Program-made: the position numbers and the translations under genes
From: an uncultured Phycisphaerales bacterium
Lineage (GTDB): Bacteria; Planctomycetota; Phycisphaerae; Phycisphaerales; UBA1924
Direction: 5' to 3'
NCBI GenBank assembly: GCA_937879825.1
Contig: CALFMQ010000355.1
Coordinates: forward strand, 1 to 12,729
Length of the DNA stretch: 12,729 nt
The notes under the pieces: model-generated
Seen by the model: the letters and a program-made list of their open reading frames with translations, nothing else
The model's database searches: none
Told to the model about the DNA's origin: nothing
Part shown: one piece after another, positions 6,969-12,729 of the stretch
How the letters are laid out: each line of letters starts with the position of its first letter
How positions within the stretch are numbered: the first letter of the stretch is position 1

Positions 6969-8504
6969 TCAAGCCGCGTCGGCCGACGCGCAATGTTTGG
7001 CATCTGGCTGGATCATTTCGGGGACATGTGCCCGGATGGACGTGATCACGCGCTCGGCGTCGTGACTGGTTCGGACCGCCGACATATCCGCGACCATGCG
7101 CATCACTTCGTTCCGGCTCGGGCGGGACCCGACATCCCCACCCCAGGCCATGACGCCGTCCACGCTCGTGGGCGCGAGTTCCTCGGCCCGGTACGACAGT
7201 TCCTCGTACAGCTTCTCGCCGGGCCGCGCCCCGGTGATGACCACGCGGACCGAGTTCGGCCCGCCGGTGGTCTGATCGCCCTCGACGACGGGCGCCAGGC
7301 CCTGCGCTTCGATAAAGCGTCTGGCCAGATCGAAGATCCGCACCGGCTCGCCCATATCCAGCACGAAAACCTCGTGCTCGTCCAGCGCCGCGGCCTGCAG
7401 CACAAGGCCGGCGGCCTCCGGGATGGTCATGAAGTAGCGCGTCATCTTTCGGTCGGTCACCGTCACCGGGCCGCCCTCGCGGATCTGGCGCTCCCAGATC
7501 GGGAGCACCGAGCAGGCCGAGCCCAGCACATTCCCGAATCGCACCAGCGCGAACCGCCCTCCCCCGGCACCGTTGAGCGAGCGAACGTACGTCTCGGCGA
7601 GTCGCTTGGTCGCCCCCATGACGCTCGTCGGATTCACGGCCTTGTCCGTTGAGATCATCACGAACCGCTCGACGCCCGCGGCCATCGACGCGTCGGCGAC
7701 GCTCTTGGTCCCGAACAGGTTGTTGCTCACGGCGGCTGCCGGGTGATCCTCCATCAGCGGCACATGCTTGTGCGCGGCCGCGTGGAGCACGACATGCGGG
7801 CGAAGGTCCATCATCCGCTGGAGCGTGCCCTCGGTGTCGACGACATCATGGAGCACGGCGCGCCGGTCGAGCCCCGGATGGAGCGCCAGGATCTGGCGAT
7901 CGATCTCGAAGAGCGCGTTGTCCGAGCGGTCCATCAGGATCAACTGTTCGGGCTCGAATCGCGCGATGATGCGCGCCAACTCCGATCCGATGCTCCCGCC
8001 GGCGCCGGTCACCAGCACGCGCTTGCCGCGGACCAAGCCGCCGACGAGCGTGTCGTCCAGCCGGCGCGCGGGGCGGCCCACGATGTGCGACAGGTCCAGC
8101 ATGCCGCCCGGCGCACGCCCGTGCTCGCTGTGACCGGCGAGCACGTCCTGCATGGTCGGCAGGAAACTCTCGCGCACGCCCGCGCAGTGCAGCGCCGCAC
8201 GGATGCTGCTGATCGCAACGCGCATCGCGCCGGGCAGACTCACTAGCGCGTGGTCGAACCGCTCGCGGACGCGGATGCGCTCGATATCGTCGGTCGTGCC
8301 GAGGACCCGCAGCCCCTGCGCTTCAACGGCGCGCGTCTCCTCGCGCGACATCACGATCGCGCCGAGGATGTCAACCGAGCCCTCGGCCCCGTCGGCGCGG
8401 AGGTGGCGGACAAGCGATGCGATCGTCCAGGGCGTGCCGATCAGGACGATTCGGTCCAGGCGGCGACGATCCGGGAACGGGCGGGATGGTGGGGTCGGGT
8501 ACAT
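6969..8504 (-). CDS. CapD/WbpM-type nucleotide-sugar 4,6-dehydratase, soluble form
   Basis: The 511-residue protein belongs to the extended SDR family of UDP-HexNAc 4,6-dehydratases (CapD, WbpM, PglF, FlaA1), which make 4-keto-6-deoxy sugars for surface glycans. Residues about 17-145 form an N-terminal Rossmann-like domain. The catalytic domain has the NAD-binding loop GAGGSIGSEL (167-176), HAAAHKHVPLME (241-252) and STDKAVNPTSVMGATKR (285-301). The Thr-Asp-Lys is the catalytic set known from PglF, with Met296 and Lys300 where ordinary SDRs have Tyr and Lys. RPGEKLYEEL near the end is also typical. Membrane-bound relatives have four N-terminal helices; here there are none, and the first Rossmann domain has GTPWTIAS instead of a glycine-rich loop. 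ATG 8504 is chosen because GGAGG (8514-8510) lies 5 bases upstream; ATG 8516 would overlap that site. The exact UDP-sugar is not readable from sequence. Confidence 0.93.
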   Translation of the reverse strand: MYPTPPSRPFPDRRRLDRIVLIGTPWTIASLVRHLRADGAEGSVDILGAIVMSREETRAVEAQGLRVLGTTDDIERIRVRERFDHALVSLPGAMRVAISSIRAALHCAGVRESFLPTMQDVLAGHSEHGRAPGGMLDLSHIVGRPARRLDDTLVGGLVRGKRVLVTGAGGSIGSELARIIARFEPEQLILMDRSDNALFEIDRQILALHPGLDRRAVLHDVVDTEGTLQRMMDLRPHVVLHAAAHKHVPLMEDHPAAAVSNNLFGTKSVADASMAAGVERFVMISTDKAVNPTSVMGATKRLAETYVRSLNGAGGGRFALVRFGNVLGSACSVLPIWERQIREGGPVTVTDRKMTRYFMTIPEAAGLVLQAAALDEHEVFVLDMGEPVRIFDLARRFIEAQGLAPVVEGDQTTGGPNSVRVVITGARPGEKLYEELSYRAEELAPTSVDGVMAWGGDVGSRPSRNEVMRMVADMSAVRTSHDAERVITSIRAHVPEMIQPDAKHCASADAA

Positions 8505-8624
8505 GCACGCCTCCATGGGTGTCGGCGCCAGTTATGAGCGCCGCCCTCTGTTATCGGCGTGCGCACAACACTCCCGCCAGCCCGGCATCCCGGCCACCTT
8601 CTCAATCAACGCGCAAGTTGTGCG

Positions 8625-8975
8625 CTACTCGGGAGCCCGTTCCGGTGCCGCCGGATCGATCTCGCGGAGGTACCTCCACGAGTAGATCCCGGTGTCGTGC
8701 CCGTCGGAGAAGCGAATCCGAATCGCGTAGTTGCCCACGAGTTCCGCCGACTCGGCGACCAGTTCACCCGAGGAGCGGCCGCGTTTGGGAGCGGGAAGCA
8801 CCGTCAGAGGGTTGCGCGCCATCTCATCGCGCAGCTGGCGCGCCTCGGCGCTGGGCGACATCCGGCGCAGGTACGCGATCGAGAAGTACGAAGAAGTCCC
8901 GTCCGCCCAGGCGATGGTGAGCCCGCGGTCTTTCTTGAGATCGATTCCTGTCGGCATTAGCGAGTCCATCGGCAT
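8625..8975 (-). CDS. DUF971 / GBBH-like N-terminal domain protein
   Basis: A protein of about 116 residues with the DUF971 fold, also found at the N-terminus of gamma-butyrobetaine hydroxylase. Two matching halves are visible. LTIAWADGTSSYFSIAYLRR corresponds to the family's 'L.i.W.DG....y...LR..C', and GNYAIRIRFSDGHDTGIYSW followed by RYLREID is the characteristic second half. The usual cysteine pair after LRR is replaced by MSPSAEAR, so a zinc-type site seems absent. The family's free-standing members have no settled biochemical role, and some sit near iron-sulfur or Mrp-type genes; no such neighbour is adjacent here. Starts at 8975, 8969 and 8957 are all in frame before the domain, and none has a clear ribosome binding site; I take 8975. 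A 120-bp gap separates it from the dehydratase gene downstream on the same strand. Confidence 0.82.
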   Translation of the reverse strand: MPMDSLMPTGIDLKKDRGLTIAWADGTSSYFSIAYLRRMSPSAEARQLRDEMARNPLTVLPAPKRGRSSGELVAESAELVGNYAIRIRFSDGHDTGIYSWRYLREIDPAAPERAPE

Positions 8976-9136
8976 CACAATAGGCAGGGTTTGCGGGTGA
9001 TTCCGGGCCGATAAGCGCTCGCATGCGCGCCCCATAACTGCATTTCAATCACCCGATCCGCGGTTTCGGTTGCTGCGACGACGAGTCGGGCTAAGTTCAG
9101 CTCTGGAAGAAACTTGCGTCGTTCGATCCGTGGGCG

Positions 9137-9152
9137 ACGCGCCGCGGCGCGT
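9137..9152. repeat. 16-bp perfect palindrome in leader region
   Basis: ACGCGCCGCGGCGCGT reads identically on both strands and lies 47 bases before the ATG of the secreted-protein gene at 9199, in the gap between it and the divergent DUF971 gene. It could be a protein-binding site or a small hairpin. In DNA this GC-rich, about one such palindrome is expected by chance in a window of this length, so significance is low. Confidence 0.3.
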
Positions 9153-9198
9153 GTGTATGAAGCGCCGGGCGACAATCACGGCAGGGGAGCAACAAATC

Positions 9199-9807
9199 AT
9201 GAAACGATTTGTTCCGTTCGGCGCCCTCGGCGCCGGCGTCATCATTGCGCTGGCGTCGTCGGCCAGCGCGGGGATCATCTTCGAGGTCGAGTCCAACGAC
9301 TCGCTCGCTACCGCGCAACATGTCGGGACGTTCAGCCCGCCTGGCGGCGCGATCGCGATCGACGGCTCGCTCGGGTCCTCCGGGTCCGACGTCGACTGGT
9401 ACGCGTTCGACATCACGGGACCCTCAACGGTGCTGCTCGCGGCGCTGGCGCCCGTCGGGAACTCAACAACCATCGATGGCCAGATGATGCTCGTCAGTGC
9501 TTCCGGCGATGTCATCGAGTTCGACGACGACGACGGGCCGGGGCTCCTCCCGGCGTTCTTCGTCCAGAACCTCACCGCGGGCTCGTACTTCATCGGCGTC
9601 TCGGGCTTCGACGACATTGTCTTCTCCGATGATCCGGTCGGGACGGACACGCTCTTCGATGGCCTCAACAACAGCGGCGCGCCCCACGGCGAGGTCTTTC
9701 AATACAAGCTCTCGCTGGCGATCAATGTCATCCCCGCTCCGGCCTCGGCGGCTCTGCTCGCGGCTGGCGGCTTGGTCGCGTCTCGCCGTCGCCGGTCCTC
9801 GAACTGA
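9199..9807 (+). CDS. Secreted protein with PPC-like domain and PEP-CTERM-like sorting signal
   Basis: The 202-residue protein starts with a signal peptide (MKRFVPF, a hydrophobic stretch and ASSASA, cleavage after about residue 24). The mature part resembles a bacterial pre-peptidase C-terminal (PPC) beta-sandwich: VESNDSLATAQHVG near the start, then SGSDVDWYAFDI, and AGSYFIGVSGFDD towards the end. Acidic runs such as EFDDDDGP might bind calcium. The last 26 residues (IPAPAS, a run of Ala, Leu and Gly, then RRRRSSN) form a short-motif, helix and basic-tail signal like PEP-CTERM, read by exosortase-type enzymes in the cell envelope. The start is well supported by AGGGGAG at 9183-9189, 9 bases before ATG; an earlier in-frame ATG at 9157 lacks this. 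The protein is therefore probably exported and anchored or released at the surface. Its specific role is unknown. Confidence 0.88.
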   Translation: MKRFVPFGALGAGVIIALASSASAGIIFEVESNDSLATAQHVGTFSPPGGAIAIDGSLGSSGSDVDWYAFDITGPSTVLLAALAPVGNSTTIDGQMMLVSASGDVIEFDDDDGPGLLPAFFVQNLTAGSYFIGVSGFDDIVFSDDPVGTDTLFDGLNNSGAPHGEVFQYKLSLAINVIPAPASAALLAAGGLVASRRRRSSN

Positions 9808-9837
9808 CATCTGCGTTGTGTCTCCACTACCCGAAAG

Positions 9838-9870
9838 CGCCCGGGCCCCTCTCCGGGCGTTCCTCTCATT
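9838..9870 (+). terminator. Hairpin terminator after the secreted-protein gene
   Basis: CGCCCGG at 9838-9844 pairs perfectly with CCGGGCG at 9853-9859 around an 8-base loop, 31 bases after the stop at 9807. The following bases are pyrimidine-rich (TTCCTCTCATT) and not a clean T run. It fits a rho-independent terminator of moderate strength for the plus-strand gene. A second 6-bp hairpin, TCTCAT/ATGAGA at 9864-9879, follows directly. Confidence 0.5.
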
Positions 9871-9901
9871 GGCATGAGACATCACGTAATGCTCAAAATG
9901 A

Positions 9902-9931
9902 ACGCCGCCCCCCGGAAACGGGAGGCGGCGT
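9902..9931 (-). terminator. Strong hairpin terminator with GAAA tetraloop
   Basis: Bases 9902-9914 pair with 9919-9931 (12 of 13 positions, one mismatch at 9910) around the loop GAAA at 9915-9918. It starts 30 bases after the stop of the minus-strand secreted-protein gene. Read on the minus strand, the stem is followed by TCATTTTGAG, a short T-rich tail as expected of a rho-independent terminator. It may also stop plus-strand transcripts that pass the preceding hairpin. Confidence 0.75.
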
Positions 9932-9960
9932 GAGGTTGCCAGGTTGAAGCCGACTCGGCT

Positions 9961-10737
9961 TTACTTGCTGCGGCGGCGACGGGTCACGGTCACGAGACCG
10001 AGGCCGGCGAGGGCGGCAGCGCCCGGGGTCGGGACGAAGGTCGCCGAGCCGGAGTACGAACCCTCGGAGCGCCACGTGGCGATCGGCAGACCGGTCTGCG
10101 GATCGATCGCGACACCGTTGGGGCCCGAGTTGAGCAGGGTCAGGTCGAACCCGAAGTCGTCGGGGCTGACCGACTGGCCGGCGAAGACATTGAGGTCGGC
10201 GGCGGTGCAGCCGGTGCCATCGAGGGCGGCGTTGATCGCGTCAACGAACTCTTGGGTGGCGACATAGACAACAGCGCCGAAGTCATCGGAGCCGAGCGCC
10301 GCACCGGTGCTGGACCAGCGGAACTGGCTGCCGGGGCTGGTGAAGACCGAGTCGCCGAGGAACGCGGTGAGCCACGGGGCGCCCGAGACCGGATCGTTGA
10401 ACCCGAAGCTGCCGGCGGCGTTGTACGAGTGGAGCCACGTCGAGCCGAAGATGTTCGTGGCGGTGTACCCGCTGAGCGAGAAGGACGCGCTGAACTCGGC
10501 GAAGAGCTTGACCGACGGGCAGATGCCGTTGGCGTCGTCGACGACCAGCTTGACCGGGTCCTCGGCGTTCATGCCGTCGAGGATCTGATCGCCGAAGCCG
10601 AAGAAGGTCCACGACATGTCGGCCTGATCGGACGCGAAGCTAAACGAGGCGGCGGTGGGCGACGGGCCAGTGACACCAGCCTGTGCGACGCCCGCAGCAA
10701 GCGCGATCAACGCGCACGCAGAAAAATGCTTGTACAT
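9961..10737 (-). CDS. Secreted protein with PEP-CTERM-like sorting signal, function unknown
   Basis: The 258-residue protein has a signal peptide (MYKHFSACALIALAAGVAQA, cleavage after about residue 20). The mature chain is rich in Ser, Gly, Phe and Asp, which suggests a beta-rich extracellular domain; I do not recognise the family. Two cysteines (in GICPS and TGCTA) could form a disulfide. The C-terminus reads VPTPGAAAL, a Gly/Leu/Val helix and RRRRSK, which is the same kind of sorting signal as in the convergent gene at 9199-9807. The start at 10737 is supported by GGGAG about 10 bases upstream on the minus strand. The 5' leader also has a 6-bp hairpin (10755-10760 with 10766-10771). A strong hairpin terminator follows the stop. 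The two sorting-signal genes converge and are not alignable by eye outside the ends. Confidence 0.85.
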   Translation of the reverse strand: MYKHFSACALIALAAGVAQAGVTGPSPTAASFSFASDQADMSWTFFGFGDQILDGMNAEDPVKLVVDDANGICPSVKLFAEFSASFSLSGYTATNIFGSTWLHSYNAAGSFGFNDPVSGAPWLTAFLGDSVFTSPGSQFRWSSTGAALGSDDFGAVVYVATQEFVDAINAALDGTGCTAADLNVFAGQSVSPDDFGFDLTLLNSGPNGVAIDPQTGLPIATWRSEGSYSGSATFVPTPGAAALAGLGLVTVTRRRRSK

Positions 10738-10996
10738 ATCTCAAAATCTCCCTTGAGGGACTGACTCCCTCGCTGCTCCTGGTTCCCTGGTCTGTGGCAC
10801 CGTCCCCGTGCTGGACGGAACCGACTATCTGTACACTTGGATACTACACGAGGCGCTGCCCGGAGCAAGGCACTTGTCGAGGCATTTTCCCGAATTCATG
10901 CCCCGTTCATGGAATACCCATCACCCCAAGGGGAACTATCGGACAGGGTCCGAACAACCCTCCGTTGCAGGCGTAGAATCCCCCCTAGATTAACAC
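10738..10996. other. Intergenic region between nuoI end and secreted-protein start
   Basis: These 259 bases hold no convincing gene. They must contain the promoter for the minus-strand gene starting at 10737, but I cannot place it with confidence. TAGTAT on the minus strand near 10850 is the best -10 candidate, with only TTGCTC 16 bases upstream as a -35. Small inverted repeats are visible: GGTTCC/GGAACC at 10781-10786 and 10817-10822; CCGTCC/GGACGG at 10800-10805 and 10813-10818; CGGAC/GTCCG at 10940-10952; and CCCCAAGGGG at 10924-10933. The last two lie downstream of nuoI but lack a T-rich tail on its strand, so a terminator there is doubtful. Confidence 0.5.
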
Positions 10997-11566
10997 CTAC
11001 ATGGGCTTCTTAGAGATCGTCACATCGTAGACATGGAGCAGTTTGCTCTTGTCGAAGACCATCTCCTGGCGCGATAGCCCGACCACGTCGTATTCCGTCG
11101 TCAGCTCGATCGCGTCCACCGGGCAGGCCTCCTCGCACATCCCGCAGAAGATGCACCGGAGTTCATCGATCTCGAACTTCATGGGGTACTTCTCGCGGTC
11201 GTCCCATGGCGACTCGGCCGCCACGATGTGGATGCAGTTCGCCGGGCACGCGGTCGGGCACATCATGCACGCGACGCACTTCACCCGACCCGCCTCGTCC
11301 TTGTTCAGGCGGTGCACGCCGCGGAAGGTGCTCTTTTCCATGCCCCCGTCGAGCACCGGCATATTCTCGCGCCGCTCCTCGGGGTACTGCATCGTCCGAT
11401 TGGTCTTGGAGGCGCCCAGAATCGGCAGCTTGCTCTGCCCGAAACTCGTGAAAAAGTGGCGCATGGTCGTCCCGAATCCGCGCACGATCTCGGGCAGGTA
11501 GATGCGCTCCGCCGCGTTCATCTCCGGGCGGGACAGTCTCACCACATCGGCTTCGTTGATCGCCAT
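10997..11566 (-). CDS. nuoI: NADH-quinone oxidoreductase subunit I (isolated gene)
   Basis: The 189-residue protein is the two-cluster ferredoxin-like subunit of respiratory complex I, which passes electrons through clusters N6a and N6b towards the quinone site. Two 4Fe-4S motifs are complete: CVACMMCPTACP (Cys97, 100, 103, 107) and CIFCGMCEEACP (Cys138, 141, 144, 148). TMQYPEE and FRGVHRL before the first motif and EIDELRCIFC before the second are typical of NuoI rather than of a free ferredoxin. The N-terminal part (YLPEIVRGFGTTMRHFF) is the usual membrane-surface helix. AGGAGG (11582-11577) lies 10 bases before ATG 11566, a strong ribosome binding site. TATGCT on the minus strand (11599-11594) could be its -10. 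No other nuo gene is adjacent: glycerate kinase lies upstream and a secreted protein downstream, so the gene is separated from the usual nuoA-N order. Confidence 0.92.
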   Translation of the reverse strand: MAINEADVVRLSRPEMNAAERIYLPEIVRGFGTTMRHFFTSFGQSKLPILGASKTNRTMQYPEERRENMPVLDGGMEKSTFRGVHRLNKDEAGRVKCVACMMCPTACPANCIHIVAAESPWDDREKYPMKFEIDELRCIFCGMCEEACPVDAIELTTEYDVVGLSRQEMVFDKSKLLHVYDVTISKKPM

Positions 11567-11620
11567 CCGCTTCGGGCCTCCTCTTAGCGTCGCAGCATAC
11601 CCCCACCATTCACAAGACGC

Positions 11621-12706
11621 CTACCCGCCCCCACGGGCCAACCACCCGCCGAAGCACCGCGCCGCGGCCGCCTCAAGGCGACCCCCCGCGTCGCCCTTGT
11701 CCGTTTCACATGCTGTTACATCCTCGAATGAACACATCGGCGCACCCTCCCCGACCGATCCGACAACCGCCAGCACCGGAATCCCCGCCGAGCGTGCCCG
11801 CCGGGCGACCTCCATCGGTGCTTTCCGATGAGCGGTCTGCGCGTCCAACCGCCCCTCGCCCGTTATCACAACATCCGCGCGCGCAAGCCGGTCATCAAAC
11901 CCGATCAGATCGAGAATCGACCTCGCGCCGGGAACAAGCTGCGCGCCGAGAAACGTCGCCAGCCCGAACCCCAGGCCGCCCGCAGCCCCCGCGCCGGGCG
12001 CATCCGGATCGCACGCAATCCCGCACTTCCGGCATGCCGAGACCAGATGCGCCAACTCGCGCTCGAGCTCTTCGACCTGCTCCGGCGTCGCGCCCTTCTG
12101 CGGCCCGTAGACCCGCGCCGCGCCGTGCGCGCCAAGAAGCGGATTGTCGACATCGCAAAGTGCGACGGCGCGCCCTCGCAACGGGAGGACCGGAGGCGCG
12201 AGAACGCCTCCAGCATCGATCTGCCATCCGAGGGATCGCGCCATGCCGACACCGCCGTCGACCGTCGCCGATCCGCCCAGCGCGATGATCAACCGCGAAT
12301 GGTCATCGGTCTCGATCGACGAGATGAGTTGGCCCAGCGCTCCGGTGTTGTACGCCGCCGGGTCGCGCCCGCTTGCGGGGACTCGCGCCAGTCCGATCAC
12401 CTGCGCCGACTCGATCAGCGTGGTGCGGGCGCCCGGCGCGTGCTGCCACCGGACAATGCGCGCCATTGCGGGCGCGCCCAGAAGGTCCGTCGCCGCGACC
12501 TCGCTCACGACCGCTCCCTGATCGATGAGCGCGCTCCCGACAATCTCGGCCGTTCCCTCGCCGCCGTCGGCGACGGGACAGAGGTCGATCTCGAGGGCGA
12601 TGCCGCGATCGTTCGCCGCGCGGCAGACGCCCCGCGCGATCGCCTCGGCGGCCTCGCGGGCGCTTAGCGTTCCCTTGAACTTGTCCGGCGCGATCAGGAC
12701 CCGCAT
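11621..12706 (-). CDS. Glycerate 2-kinase (GarK/GlxK family)
   Basis: The 361-residue protein phosphorylates glycerate with ATP to give 2-phosphoglycerate, feeding glycolysis from glyoxylate, glycolate or sugar-acid breakdown. The family's conserved blocks are all present: APDKFKGTLSA at the N-terminus, VADGGEGT (45-52), GGSATVDGG (144-152), CDVDNPL (184-190), GPQKGA (201-206), GAGAAGGLGFG (238-248) and ITGEGRLDAQT (281-291). Length is close to the usual size of about 370-380 residues. In the segment after the last motif most relatives have a Gly-Lys pair, whereas this protein reads HRKAPMEVA, a mild change. ATG 12706 is the natural start, directly before the first conserved strand; only a weak GGCGGG lies upstream, and the window ends 23 bases further on. 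A 54-bp gap separates it from nuoI downstream on the same strand. Confidence 0.94.
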   Translation of the reverse strand: MRVLIAPDKFKGTLSAREAAEAIARGVCRAANDRGIALEIDLCPVADGGEGTAEIVGSALIDQGAVVSEVAATDLLGAPAMARIVRWQHAPGARTTLIESAQVIGLARVPASGRDPAAYNTGALGQLISSIETDDHSRLIIALGGSATVDGGVGMARSLGWQIDAGGVLAPPVLPLRGRAVALCDVDNPLLGAHGAARVYGPQKGATPEQVEELERELAHLVSACRKCGIACDPDAPGAGAAGGLGFGLATFLGAQLVPGARSILDLIGFDDRLARADVVITGEGRLDAQTAHRKAPMEVARRARSAGIPVLAVVGSVGEGAPMCSFEDVTACETDKGDAGGRLEAAAARCFGGWLARGGG

Positions 12707-12729
12707 CGGTGCAAGCGTACCCGCCTACT

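Noticed and set aside
8561..8625. 9-bp perfect inverted repeat GCGCACAAC/GTTGTGCGC with a 47-bp spacer around the end of the DUF971 gene
   Set aside because: Several 9-bp inverted repeats at this spacing are expected by chance in 12.7 kb of GC-rich DNA, and nothing else supports a function.
8994..9055. 9-bp perfect inverted repeat CGGGTGATT/AATCACCCG with a 44-bp spacer in the divergent gap
   Set aside because: Same chance argument. The location is suitable for an operator, but there is no second line of evidence.
9102..9118. Possible sigma-54 promoter (TGG ... TTGC) before the secreted-protein gene
   Set aside because: Only 9 bases separate the GG and GC pairs instead of 10, and the rest of the -24 box does not fit.
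10683..10976. 97-codon plus-strand frame across the intergenic gap
   Set aside because: It begins antisense to the signal peptide of the secreted protein, has no ribosome binding site or domain, and consists mostly of noncoding leader DNA.
10974..10979. TAGAAT, a good plus-strand -10 match
   Set aside because: No -35 partner at the right distance, and it points into the 3' end of the oppositely oriented nuoI with no plus-strand gene to serve.

Overview
The window is high-GC bacterial DNA with tightly packed genes. I infer a planctomycete, most likely of the Phycisphaerae type. The grounds are two secreted proteins ending in a proline-containing short motif, a small-residue hydrophobic helix and an Arg-Arg-Arg-Arg tail (a PEP-CTERM-like sorting signal), several TPR-sulfotransferases, and an intergenic repeat of the 'CACCACAGAGNCACAGAG' kind. 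There is no rRNA or other marker that settles the lineage.

Layout. At the left edge is the 3' part of coaD (coenzyme A synthesis), cut by the window. A 140-bp element with long imperfect terminal inverted repeats fills the gap to the next gene, a metallo-beta-lactamase-fold protein whose metal-binding histidines are replaced. From 1451 to 6097 runs an operon of three tandem paralogues (531, 530 and 489 residues), each an N-terminal TPR solenoid fused to a C-terminal PAPS-dependent sulfotransferase. Their stop and start codons overlap. This is the most distinctive feature of the window.

The right half is mostly on the minus strand. dut (dUTPase) converges on the third sulfotransferase, and the two stop codons share the palindrome CTAG. 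Upstream of dut, on the same strand, are a small hypothetical gene, a soluble CapD/WbpM-type nucleotide-sugar 4,6-dehydratase and a DUF971 protein. A plus-strand secreted protein (9199-9807) then converges on a minus-strand secreted protein (10737-9961), with hairpin terminators between them. Last come an isolated nuoI (complex I 4Fe-4S subunit) and a glycerate 2-kinase, both on the minus strand.

How the genes may work together. Most are unrelated housekeeping genes. The sulfotransferase operon and the sugar dehydratase could both serve a sulfated surface glycan or glycoprotein, but this is inference from proximity only; they are on opposite strands and separated by dut. The two sorting-signal proteins would need an exosortase-like enzyme, which is not in the window. 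I saw no tRNA, rRNA, CRISPR array, insertion sequence with a transposase, or phage gene.
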